Source: Alphaproteobacteria bacterium
GTDB lineage: Bacteria; Pseudomonadota; Alphaproteobacteria; Rhodospirillales; Rhodospirillaceae
Assembly (NCBI GenBank): GCA_003246625.1
Contig: QJZR01000010.1
Coordinates: 1 to 64,000, forward strand
DNA: 64,000 nucleotides
Direction: 5' to 3'
Shown: positions 24,242 through 31,749 of the stretch, piece after piece
How the letters are laid out: every line of letters begins with the position of its first letter
Numbering within the stretch: position 1 is the first letter of the stretch
Translations under genes and position numbers: made by a program
The notes under the pieces: model-generated
What the model saw: only the letters and a program-made list of their open reading frames with translations
What the model was told of the DNA's origin: nothing
The model's database searches: none

Positions 24242-25063
24242 ATGAAGATCGGCGTGGTCGCCCCGGGGCGGCCGATAACTCCCGAGATCGCAAGGACTCT
24301 GCAAGCGTTGGCGGAGGGAATGGCGGCGGCGCGGCGGCCGGAGATCCACGTCCATCCGCAGTGCTTCCTGTCGTCCGGCCACTTCGCCGGGGACGACGCG
24401 GCGCGGGCCGGGGCCTTTCTCGACGCCGCCAACGATCCCGGCCTCGACGCGGTGTGGTTCGCCCGTGGCGGCTATGGTTCCTTCCGTCTGGTCGAGGCGG
24501 TGCTGCCCCGCCTGGGCGCGGCGGCGAAGAACAAGATCTATCTCGGCTACAGCGACGCGGGCGCCCTGATGGGGGCGCTTTACGGCGCGGGGATCGGGCG
24601 CGTCGCCCATGCGCCGATGCCGGTCGACCTGATCCGTCCGGGGGGCGAGGCCGCGGTGCGGCGGACGCTGGATTTCCTGGCGGGCGACGCCACGGCGCTG
24701 GAACCCGCCACGGCGCGGCGGGCCCCGGCGGCGGCGTTCAACCTGACCATCCTCGCCCATCTGGCGGGGACCCCCTATCTGCCCGACCTGACCGGTCATC
24801 TGCTGCTGCTGGAGGAGGTGTCCGAGCCGATGTACCGCATCGACCGGGCGCTCGGCCAGATCGTCAGCGTGCCCGCGATCCGGCGGGCGGCAGGGCTGAT
24901 GCTGGGGCGGTGCAGCGACATCCCCGCCAACGACCCGGATTTCGGCAGGGACGAGGACGCGGTGGCCCGCGACTGGTGCGCCCGTTCCGGCATTCCCTAT
25001 CTCGGCCGCGCCGACATCGGCCACGACGTCGGCAACAAGGTGGTGCGGTTCGGCGACTGGTAG
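24242..25063 (+). CDS. ldcA: LD-carboxypeptidase (peptidase family S66)
   Basis: 273 residues. The S66 nucleophile region is visible as ARGGYGSFRL at ~78-87 and is followed by YLGYSDAGALMGAL; later LLLLEEVSEPMYRIDR and the His in GRADIGHDVGNK complete the expected Ser/Glu/His set. LdcA removes the terminal D-Ala from murein tetrapeptides in the cytoplasm, giving the tripeptide used by Mpl. The neighbouring Mpl-like gene on the other strand fits the same pathway. Confidence 0.85.
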   Translation: MKIGVVAPGRPITPEIARTLQALAEGMAAARRPEIHVHPQCFLSSGHFAGDDAARAGAFLDAANDPGLDAVWFARGGYGSFRLVEAVLPRLGAAAKNKIYLGYSDAGALMGALYGAGIGRVAHAPMPVDLIRPGGEAAVRRTLDFLAGDATALEPATARRAPAAAFNLTILAHLAGTPYLPDLTGHLLLLEEVSEPMYRIDRALGQIVSVPAIRRAAGLMLGRCSDIPANDPDFGRDEDAVARDWCARSGIPYLGRADIGHDVGNKVVRFGDW

Positions 25064-25070
25064 GCGGGGA

Positions 25071-25850
25071 TCAGGCGAGGCCCAGGGCCTCCGCCCGGGC
25101 GCGGTAGTCGTCGCGCAGGGCCAGCTTCGCCGCCGCCGCTTCGTCCAGCATCACCGTCGCCTCGGGGTGGAGTTGCAGGGCGGAGGCGGGCACCATCGCG
25201 CCGACCGGGCCTTCCGCCATTTTCGCCACCGCTTCGGCCTTCGACGCGCCGGTGGCGAGCAGCAGGACGCGCCGCGCCGACAGGATGGTACCGATCCCCA
25301 TGGTGATCGCGGTTTTCGGGGTTTCCTCGCCCAGCTGCGCGAATTGCGGGCGGTTGGCGGCGCGGGTGGAAGCGGACAGGGCCACCGGCCCGGTGCGTCC
25401 GGCCAGGCTGGCCCCCGGTTCGTTGAAGCCGATGTGGCCGTTCTGCCCCAGTCCCAGGATTTGCACGTCCAGTCCTCCCGTCGCGGCGATCGCCCGTTCG
25501 TGCGCCGTGCAGCGGGCGGCGGCGCCCTCCACCGGCTGTCCGGCCAGCAGGTGGACGCGCGCGGCGGGCAGGCCCAGGGGCTCGACGAAATGCCGCAGGA
25601 CGGTGGCGACGCAGCCCGCCGGGTGGTCGGGGCCGACCCCCAGGTATTCGTCGAGGACGAAGGCAGCGACGCGGGAAAGGTCGACCTCCGCCGCACGGTG
25701 GGCGCGGATCAGTTCGGCGTAGGCGGCGATGGGGGTGGCCCCGGCGGCCAGGCCGATCGCGGCGTTCGGCTTGCCGCGCGCCACGTCGGCGATGAAACGC
25801 GCGGCGGCCAATCCGACGGAAGCGGCATCGGGCAGGATGAGAATGCGCAC
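25071..25850 (-). CDS. nagB: Glucosamine-6-phosphate deaminase
   Basis: 259 residues, the normal size for NagB. Visible family motifs are FVLDEYLGVG near 63-72, the active-site segment GLGQNGHIGFNEPG near 131-144 and TMGIGTILSARR near 182-193. It converts glucosamine-6-phosphate to fructose-6-phosphate and ammonia. Its 3' end lies 7 bases from that of ldcA, with the Mpl-like gene beyond, so amino sugar from wall turnover is a likely source of substrate. Confidence 0.9.
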   Translation of the reverse strand: MRILILPDAASVGLAAARFIADVARGKPNAAIGLAAGATPIAAYAELIRAHRAAEVDLSRVAAFVLDEYLGVGPDHPAGCVATVLRHFVEPLGLPAARVHLLAGQPVEGAAARCTAHERAIAATGGLDVQILGLGQNGHIGFNEPGASLAGRTGPVALSASTRAANRPQFAQLGEETPKTAITMGIGTILSARRVLLLATGASKAEAVAKMAEGPVGAMVPASALQLHPEATVMLDEAAAAKLALRDDYRARAEALGLA

Positions 25851-25913
25851 GGCGGGAAACTTCCTTCAGGGGGAGGGATTTCCAGTTTACGAGTCCGCCG
25901 TGGAAATGCATCA

Positions 25914-26957
25914 ATGAAAGCGTCGGTGCGGAAAGGGGGGGACGGGGTGTCGCAGGCGAAACGGGAACAATTCCGCGAGGCGGAAAGCGTGCTGGTCTAT
26001 GTCGGCCTCGACCTGGTGGGCGACGCGACGATGAAGCTGCCCTTCGTCTACGCGCTGCGCCGCGCCTTCCCCAAGGCGCGGCTGACCTGGCTGGCGGGCA
26101 AGGGGAAAAGCGCCTTTGCTCACCAGATGGCGGCGTTCGCCGATGGCGTTCTCGACGAAATCGTCGAGGACGCGGGGATCGGCAGCCGCCGCGCCGAATT
26201 GGTGGGGCGGAAGCCGCTGTCCGGCCGTTCCTTCGACGTCGTCATCGACACTCAGCGCCGCGCCCTCGCCACCCTGATCCTGCGCCGCATCCCCCATCGG
26301 CGGTTCGTGTCCGCCGCCGCCGGGTTCCTGTTCTCCGACGCGCGGCCGCGTCGCGGCGATCGTCCGCGTTCGGTGGCGGGGCAGTTGGCGCAGTTGCTGG
26401 ACCTCGCTTGCGGCTATTCCCAGGCGTGGAGCGGCGGCGTGCCGGTGCCAACGGATGCCGCCCGTGACGCGGCGACGCTGCTACCCGACGGGGCGCGTTA
26501 CGTCGGTTTCGCGCCGGGGGCGGGCAATCCGGTGAAGTGCTGGCCGTTGCCGAGATACGTCGAACTGGCGCGGGCCCTGGCGGCGGAAGGCCGGGTGCCG
26601 GTGTTCCTGTTGGGGCCGTCGGAGGCGGCGATGGTCGAACCGATACGCGCCGCGCTTCCCGCCGCGTTGCTGCCCTTGCAGGCGGTGGCGGAGACGACGC
26701 CCGAACTGACCGTCGCCCTGGCCGCGCGGATGGAGGCGGCGGTCGCCAACGATTGCGGCGCGGGACATCTGATCGCCGCCTCGGGTTGCCCGATGCTGTC
26801 GCTGTTCGGGCCGACCTCGCCCGACAAGTTCGCCCCCTGCGCCAGCCGTCTGGCGGTGATCCGGGCGCAAACCTGGGGCCGCGACGCGATGGAAGCGATT
26901 CCGCTCGCGGCGGTGCTGGCGGCGGCGCGTGGCCTTCTGAACGGCGACGCCGCCTGA
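25914..26957 (+). CDS. Glycosyltransferase family 9 (heptosyltransferase-like)
   Basis: 347 residues from the ATG at 25914; a GTG at 25947 with a G-rich ribosome site is an alternative start. It has a GT-B fold in two halves: LVYVGLDLVGDATMKLPFVYALRRAFP near 27-54 and the donor-site half with APGAGNPVKCWPL near 199-211 and VANDCGAGHLIAASGCP near 278-294. The usual Asp-Ser-Gly-Pro-His motif of heptosyltransferases is here Asp-Cys-Gly-Ala-Gly-His. It probably transfers a sugar to lipopolysaccharide core or another surface glycan; donor unknown. It diverges from nagB. Confidence 0.78.
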   Translation: MKASVRKGGDGVSQAKREQFREAESVLVYVGLDLVGDATMKLPFVYALRRAFPKARLTWLAGKGKSAFAHQMAAFADGVLDEIVEDAGIGSRRAELVGRKPLSGRSFDVVIDTQRRALATLILRRIPHRRFVSAAAGFLFSDARPRRGDRPRSVAGQLAQLLDLACGYSQAWSGGVPVPTDAARDAATLLPDGARYVGFAPGAGNPVKCWPLPRYVELARALAAEGRVPVFLLGPSEAAMVEPIRAALPAALLPLQAVAETTPELTVALAARMEAAVANDCGAGHLIAASGCPMLSLFGPTSPDKFAPCASRLAVIRAQTWGRDAMEAIPLAAVLAAARGLLNGDAA

Positions 26958-26980
26958 TCTTCATGTCTGATTTTGCGGGT

Positions 26981-27009
26981 TTGACCCGGAACCGCGCAGC
27001 CGCTACCAT
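26981..27009 (+). promoter_or_regulatory. Sigma-70-type promoter of the second IalB gene
   Basis: TTGACC, a 17-base spacer and TACCAT, 90 bases upstream of the start codon at 27099. Both hexamers are close to consensus and spacing is ideal. Confidence 0.6.
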
Positions 27010-27098
27010 CGGCCCCGCCGAACGCCCCTTCGCAAAGGCGGCCCGGCGACCCGGGACGGTCTTTCTCCCCCGGTAGGTTCTCTTACAGGACATCTGAA

Positions 27099-27617
27099 AT
27101 GCTCGTTTTCCGTAAGTTTCGTGCCCTCGCCGCGGGGATTCTGGCGGTTGCGGCCCTCTCCTTCGCCGCCGCGCCGGACGCGCTGGCCGCGGGGATGAAG
27201 GACGGCGACAAATTTGGCGATTGGGTCGCCAACTGTCCGAGCGCCGCCGGTCAGCCCTGCAATTTGATGCAGATCGAGCAGATCACCGGCAAGGACGGCA
27301 AGCAGGTTTCCGTTCTCAAGGCGGCGGTGTTCCGCCTGTCGCCGAAGACCAACGACATGGTGTTCTTCACCTATCTGCCGCTCGGCTACACCATCGCGCC
27401 GGGGGTGGACATCTCGATCGACGGCGGCAAGGGCATTCCGATGTTCGCCCAGCGTTGCTCGCCGCGGGGATGCGAAATCGCCTTGAAGCTGGAGGGCACC
27501 TTCCTCGCCCAGATGAAGAAGGGCAAGCAGGCCAAGGTGGAATTCGTTCTGGGCGACAAGCGCGCCGCGGTTCCTCTGTCGCTGAAGGGCCTGTCCGAAG
27601 GTCTGTCGAAGATGTGA
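27099..27617 (+). CDS. IalB-family (invasion-associated locus B) periplasmic protein
   Basis: 172 residues with a clear signal peptide (residues 1-~30, ending ALAA). The mature part has the family layout: FGDWVANCPS…QPCNLMQ, TYLPLGYTIAPGVDISIDGG and CSPRGCEI, with four Cys in two close pairs. It ends with SLKGLSEGLSKM, comparable to the end of the IalB-like protein at 232-738. It has its own promoter and terminator, so it is a single-gene unit. Periplasmic; molecular role unknown in non-pathogens. Confidence 0.87.
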   Translation: MLVFRKFRALAAGILAVAALSFAAAPDALAAGMKDGDKFGDWVANCPSAAGQPCNLMQIEQITGKDGKQVSVLKAAVFRLSPKTNDMVFFTYLPLGYTIAPGVDISIDGGKGIPMFAQRCSPRGCEIALKLEGTFLAQMKKGKQAKVEFVLGDKRAAVPLSLKGLSEGLSKM

Positions 27618-27643
27618 TCCGCCGCCATGCGGACGACGAAAAA

Positions 27644-27668
27644 GGCTCCCGGAAACGGGAGCCTTTTT
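27644..27668 (+). terminator. Strong Rho-independent terminator after ialB
   Basis: An 8-bp perfect stem (GGCTCCCG / CGGGAGCC) with a GAAA tetraloop is followed by TTTTT. It is 26 bases beyond the stop. Upstream AAAA makes it partly bidirectional, so it may also end transcripts of the tRNA on the opposite strand. Confidence 0.9.
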
Positions 27669-27679
27669 CTTGCGGCGGC

Positions 27680-27768
27680 TGGTGCCCGCTGCCGGAGTCG
27701 AACCGGCACGCCCGTTCCCGGGCTACGGATTTTAAGTCCGTTATGTCTACCAATTCCATCAAGCGGGC
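27680..27768 (-). tRNA. tRNA-Leu (anticodon UAA)
   Basis: An 89-nt cloverleaf on the minus strand with encoded CCA. The acceptor stem is GCCCGCT pairing with AGCGGGC, the T-loop is GGTTCGACTCC, and a long variable arm (class II) is present, as required for Leu. The anticodon loop CTTAAAA gives TAA at 27732-27734. It reads UUA codons, which should be rare in this GC-rich genome. Confidence 0.96.
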
Positions 27769-27874
27769 CCGCCGCCGAACCTAACCTGCATCCGGACCGG
27801 ATGGAAGCGTCCGCTTGCGTCGCGCCGCCATGGGGGGTAGCCTCCCCCTCGCGATTTTTTCCGGTGGTTCCTCG

Positions 27875-28567
27875 ATGATCGAACTGAACGGCGTCAGCGT
27901 GCGTTTCGGCGACCTGACCGCCCTTTACCCCGTCAGCCTGTCCCTGGCCGAGCGCCGCGTCGCGGTGGTCGGTTCCAACGGTTCGGGCAAAAGCACTTTC
28001 GCCCGCCTGCTCAACGGCCTGGTCGTTCCCTCCACCGGCGAGGTGCGGGTCGACGGCCTGTCCACGGCCCGGGACGCCCGCGCGGTGCGGCGCAAGGTCG
28101 GCTTCGTCTTCCAGAACCCGGACAACCAGATCGTCTATCCCCTGGTCGAGGAGGACATCGCCTTCGGCCTGAAGAACCTGAAGCTGCCCAAGGCGGAAAT
28201 CGCCGCCCGCGTCGACGCGGTGCTGACGCGTTACGGCATGGAGGCGTTGCGCACCCGTCCCGCCCACCTGCTGTCCGGCGGGCAGAAGCAGATGCTGGCG
28301 ATTTCGGCGGTGCTGGTGATGGAGCCGGACTACGTCGTCTTCGACGAACCGACCACCTTGCTCGACCTCCGCAACAAGCGCCGCGTCGCCCGCGCCATCG
28401 CCGGGCTGCCGCAGACCGCGGTGGTGGTCTCCCACGATCTGGAGTTCCTGGCCGATTTCGAGCGCGTCCTGGTGTTCGACGCGGGCCGTCTGGTCTGCGA
28501 CGGCCCGCCCGCCACCGCGATCCCCTTCTACCGCGACCTGATGGCGGCGGAGGCCGACGGTGTTTGA
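27875..28567 (+). CDS. bioM: Biotin ECF transporter ATPase BioM
   Basis: 230 residues, an ABC ATPase of the energy-coupling-factor type. Walker A is GSNGSGKS near 35-42, the Q-loop lies in [11 protein letters not shown], the signature is LSGGQKQ near 132-138 and Walker B YVVFDEP near 152-158. It drives uptake together with the next two genes; the product of the third (BioY) sets biotin as substrate. The stop overlaps the bioN start by 8 bases. Confidence 0.9.
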   Translation: MIELNGVSVRFGDLTALYPVSLSLAERRVAVVGSNGSGKSTFARLLNGLVVPSTGEVRVDGLSTARDARAVRRKVGFVFQNPDNQIVYPLVEEDIAFGLKNLKLPKAEIAARVDAVLTRYGMEALRTRPAHLLSGGQKQMLAISAVLVMEPDYVVFDEPTTLLDLRNKRRVARAIAGLPQTAVVVSHDLEFLADFERVLVFDAGRLVCDGPPATAIPFYRDLMAAEADGV

Positions 28568-29159
28568 GATCTGCCTGTCCCGCGTCACCTGGCTGCACCG
28601 CGTTCCCGCCGGGATCAAGCTTTCGGTGCTGGCGGTGGCCGGGGCGGCGGTGTTCCTTACCGACGACCGCCGCGTCCTGGCCGGGCTGGTAGGCTTCGCC
28701 TTCTCGTTGCCGCTGCTCGCCTGGCTGCCGTTGCGGCCGCTGGCGCGGCAGGTTCTTCCGGCGGCGGTGCTGATCGCCGCGCTGGTTGTCTTCCACCTGG
28801 CCCTCGGCGACGCGGACAGCGCCGTTCTGGTCGCGGCGCGGCTGTCCACGGTGATCCTGCTGGCGGTGACCCTGACCCTGACCACCCGGGCCTCGGCGAT
28901 GGTGGAGGCGATGGAACGCATCCTCGCGCCGCTGCGCTTCGTCGGGGTGTCGCCGGCCAAGGCCGGGTTCACCCTGTCGCTGGCCATCCGCTTCATTCCG
29001 GTGCTGTTCGCCATCACCGGCGAAATCCGCGAGGCGCAGAAGGTGCGCGGCCTGGAACGCAGCGTCGTCGCCGTCGCCCTGCCGCTTCTGGTGCGGACCC
29101 TGCGCATGGCCGACGACCTGTCCGAGGCGATCGCCGCCCGCGCCTATGACGGCGACTGA
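28560..29159 (+). CDS. bioN: Biotin ECF transporter transmembrane coupling protein BioN
   Basis: 199 residues, GTG start inside the end of bioM. Four or five hydrophobic helices and the cytoplasmic coupling region RGLERS with basic residues, typical of EcfT proteins, precede a C-terminal helix. It connects the ATPase BioM to the substrate-binding membrane protein BioY in the inner membrane. Confidence 0.88.
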   Translation: MFEICLSRVTWLHRVPAGIKLSVLAVAGAAVFLTDDRRVLAGLVGFAFSLPLLAWLPLRPLARQVLPAAVLIAALVVFHLALGDADSAVLVAARLSTVILLAVTLTLTTRASAMVEAMERILAPLRFVGVSPAKAGFTLSLAIRFIPVLFAITGEIREAQKVRGLERSVVAVALPLLVRTLRMADDLSEAIAARAYDGD

Positions 29160-29174
29160 AGGAAGGAAATCGAG

Positions 29175-29717
29175 ATGACCGTCAAGGACATGGTTTATGC
29201 CGCCCTGTTCGCCGCGGTGACCGCGGCTCTCGGCCTGTTGCCGATGGTGGTGGTGCCGATGGTCGCCGCGCCGATCACCGCGCAAAGCCTGGGGGTGATG
29301 CTGGCGGGCGGCATCCTGGGGGCGAAACGCGGCGCCCTGGCGCTGGCGGTGTTTACCGCGCTGGCCGCCGCCGGGCTGCCGCTCTATGCCGGGGGACGCG
29401 GCGGCATCGGCCTTTTCCTCGGCCCCACCGGCGGTTTCGCCCTGGGGTATGTCCTGGGCGCCTTCCTCACCGGTTGGCTGACCGAACGGATGTGGAGCCG
29501 CCTGAACGCCGTCAAGGCGTTCGTCGCAGGTGTCGCGGGCGGCATCGGCATGGTCTATTTGCTGGGCATCCCGTGGCTGGGCGCGGTGGCGCGGATCGGC
29601 CTTCACAAGGCGTTCATCGGCTCGATGGTCTTCCTGCCCGGCGACCTGCTCAAGGCGGCGCTGGCCGCGGTCATCGTGGTGGCGATCAAGAAGGCCTATC
29701 CGATCATCGGGAAGTAA
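29175..29717 (+). CDS. bioY: Biotin transporter S-component BioY
   Basis: 180 residues and six hydrophobic segments. BioY features include PITAQSLGVMLAGGILGAKRG near residues 36-54 and GPTGGFALGYVLGAFLTGWL near 82-101. GAAGGAAA precedes the ATG. It binds biotin directly and is the substrate-defining subunit of the BioMNY complex. No BioR-type palindrome was found upstream of the operon. Confidence 0.92.
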   Translation: MTVKDMVYAALFAAVTAALGLLPMVVVPMVAAPITAQSLGVMLAGGILGAKRGALALAVFTALAAAGLPLYAGGRGGIGLFLGPTGGFALGYVLGAFLTGWLTERMWSRLNAVKAFVAGVAGGIGMVYLLGIPWLGAVARIGLHKAFIGSMVFLPGDLLKAALAAVIVVAIKKAYPIIGK

Positions 29718-29841
29718 GGGAATATCCCCGGCAGGTTGATTTTGCCGCCTTGCGCCTTTCGGCGGGGGGGGAATCGGGTTATCTTGAAAACGAACCGGAG
29801 GGACGGTTCGTCCGGGGCCGCGAGAGGGGCTGCACGCGCGA

Positions 29842-30708
29842 ATGAGCCAATCCAAAACGCCGGATCAGGCCGTGACGGCCGAGTTGGCGGAAGAGAACCA
29901 GCGCCTCAGGCGCCGGGTCGAGGAACTGGAACAGGCTTGCTCCGACCTCGACATCGCCTTGGCCACCGCGATCGAGCATGGCGACCTGATCGAGGAGTCG
30001 CTTTACGCGGCCAACGCCAAGCTGCGGGTGGAGATGCGCGACCGCGTCGTCGCCGAGCGCCGTCTTTCCCAGATTCTCGGCGCAGTGAGCCAGCAGAAGG
30101 CGGACCTGGAACTTCTGGTCGAAACCATCACCGAACACAGCGACGCCATCGACGCGCAGTGGCTGCGCCGTTACACGGCGGCGGAACTGCTGTCGCGGGA
30201 GGACCCGCTGACCGGCCTGTTCAACCGCCGCGAGGTCGACGCGCGCCTGGACGCGGAATGGCGCCGTTGCGCCCGTGGCGGGCATCCCCTTGCCCTGGTG
30301 ATGGCGGACATCGACCACTTCAAGGATTACAACGATACCTACGGTCATCCCCGTGGCGACGCGGCGTTGAAACGGGTGAGCGAGATTCTCTGCGGGGTCT
30401 GCCACCGGACCGCCGACCTAGTGGGGCGCATGGGGGGCGAGGAGTTCCTGCTGATGCTGCCCGAAACCGACGCCGCCGGGGCCAGGCGCATCGCCGAAAC
30501 CGTGCGCCGGACGGTTTGGGACGCGGACATCTCCTTCGCCGATTCCGCCAACGGCCGGTTGACGCTCAGCATGGGAGTCGCCGTGGCGACGCCGACCCGC
30601 GACAACGATTGGGCCGATCTTCTGGCCCTTGCGGACAACCTGCTCTACATGGCGAAGCGCGATGGCCGCAACGCGATCAGGTTTCCCGACGATCTGCCGG
30701 AGAATTGA
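29842..30708 (+). CDS. Diguanylate cyclase (GGDEF) of a Sia-like module
   Basis: 288 residues. The N-terminal ~110 residues are an uninterrupted charged coiled coil (EENQRLRRRVEELEQA…). The catalytic domain ~120-285 has DPLTGLFNRR, the active-site GGEEF at 198-202 and an inhibitory site RTAD at 189-192, exactly five residues ahead. It should make cyclic di-GMP and be feedback-inhibited. There is no transmembrane segment, so control probably comes through the coiled coil by partner proteins. The next three genes encode a HATPase-like, a STAS-like and a PP2C protein; in Pseudomonas SiaD, a GGDEF enzyme, is controlled by SiaC from such a set. Confidence 0.88.
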   Translation: MSQSKTPDQAVTAELAEENQRLRRRVEELEQACSDLDIALATAIEHGDLIEESLYAANAKLRVEMRDRVVAERRLSQILGAVSQQKADLELLVETITEHSDAIDAQWLRRYTAAELLSREDPLTGLFNRREVDARLDAEWRRCARGGHPLALVMADIDHFKDYNDTYGHPRGDAALKRVSEILCGVCHRTADLVGRMGGEEFLLMLPETDAAGARRIAETVRRTVWDADISFADSANGRLTLSMGVAVATPTRDNDWADLLALADNLLYMAKRDGRNAIRFPDDLPEN

Positions 30709-30728
30709 GGAAAAGGACGCCAGGGCAA

Positions 30729-31307
30729 ATGAGCGAGACGTTCGGAACGTTCCATCCAGGGGACGAGGAAAGCGCGGTTCAGGAAAATCTGTTGCTGAGT
30801 TTTTCCCCCAGCCTGCTGCCGTTGCAGCAGCGTTGGCGCAACAACGGGTTGTCGGCGGATTTCCTGGCCGACTACGTGACCACCTTCTTTCCCAAGGACG
30901 AGGCCGACCCGGCCAGCGCGGCGCGCCAGTCCACGGTCAAGGGGGCGGTCAGCTACATCGCCAACGAACTGCTGGAAAACGCCATGAAGTACAGCGAGAG
31001 CGTCGGCGACGTGCATCCCATCACCATCCGGCTGGTCCTGCAGACCGACCGCATCCTCTTCGAGGAAACCAACGCCGCCTCTCCGCCCGCCGCCGCCAGC
31101 TATCGCCGCTTCATCGACGAGGTGCAGACCAACGATCCTTCCGACATCTACTTCCGCAAGGTGGAAGCGATGGCGGAGTCCGGGCATGAGTCGGGACTGG
31201 GGCTGATCACCATGGTCGTCGACTATTCGGCCAGCCTGGCCTGGCGGTTCGAGACGCTTGCCGACGGCTGCGAGGTGGTGACCACGCAGGTCTGTTTGGA
31301 AATCTAG
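30729..31307 (+). CDS. HATPase-like regulator (SiaB / slr1658-type kinase)
   Basis: 192 residues. An ATP-binding fold of the GHKL type is suggested by NELLENAMKYS near 79-89 (N-box) and GHESGLGLITMVVDYSA near 151-167 (glycine box). It has no sensor or HisKA part, as for anti-sigma-factor-like serine kinases. The family with this order of neighbours is annotated as DUF6272 / slr1658; SiaB of Pseudomonas phosphorylates the STAS-like partner SiaC. It lies 20 bases after the GGDEF gene and just before the STAS gene, so the same pairing is expected here. Confidence 0.75.
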   Translation: MSETFGTFHPGDEESAVQENLLLSFSPSLLPLQQRWRNNGLSADFLADYVTTFFPKDEADPASAARQSTVKGAVSYIANELLENAMKYSESVGDVHPITIRLVLQTDRILFEETNAASPPAAASYRRFIDEVQTNDPSDIYFRKVEAMAESGHESGLGLITMVVDYSASLAWRFETLADGCEVVTTQVCLEI

Positions 31308-31365
31308 GTGAAAAAGACAAGAAAGAACCGTGCCCAAGAGGCGCGGATGGGAAAGAGCACGATCC

Positions 31366-31710
31366 ATGACTGAACTTTCGGGCGAGAACTATGCGGCGCG
31401 GTGCGATGTCGCGGACCATCGGGTGACCCTGACCGGAACGCTCCGGCTGAACGGCCTGGCGGAGTACGCGCCGGTCGTCGCTCTGCTGTCGGAGGCGGCG
31501 GCGGGCGCCGCGTCGATGACCCTTGACGTGTCGGGGCTGGAGTTCCTCAACAGTTCGGGCATCGCGGTGCTGTCGAAGTTCGTCATCGAGGCGCGCAATC
31601 GCGGCGACCTGGCGCTGACGATTATCGGTTCCACCGCGATTCCGTGGCAGGGCAAGTCGCTGCAAAACCTGAAGCGGTTGATGCCGTCCTTGAGTATCGA
31701 ACTTCGATAG
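31366..31710 (+). CDS. STAS-like anti-sigma-factor-antagonist type protein (SiaC / slr1659-type)
   Basis: 114 residues from the ATG at 31366, with GAAAGAG ~10 bases ahead; a GTG at 31330 would add 12 residues without a ribosome site. The fold is STAS-like, with MTLDVSGLEFLNSSGIAVLSKFV near residues 46-68. The Ser pair in LNSSGI is where such proteins are phosphorylated. Likely substrate of the kinase upstream and the PP2C phosphatase downstream; its phosphorylation state would decide binding to the diguanylate cyclase. Confidence 0.78.
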   Translation: MTELSGENYAARCDVADHRVTLTGTLRLNGLAEYAPVVALLSEAAAGAASMTLDVSGLEFLNSSGIAVLSKFVIEARNRGDLALTIIGSTAIPWQGKSLQNLKRLMPSLSIELR

Positions 31711-31749
31711 GGGCCGTCTTCCGGCCGTTCGGCGAAAGGGCAGCGTGAC

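Noticed and set aside
26242-27093. 283-codon minus-strand frame over the GT9 gene
   Set aside because: Pro/Arg/Ser-rich shadow translation; the plus-strand gene has GT-B motifs.
27769-27874. Search for a BioR-type operator before bioM
   Set aside because: No palindrome of the TTAT…ATAA type was found in the gap.
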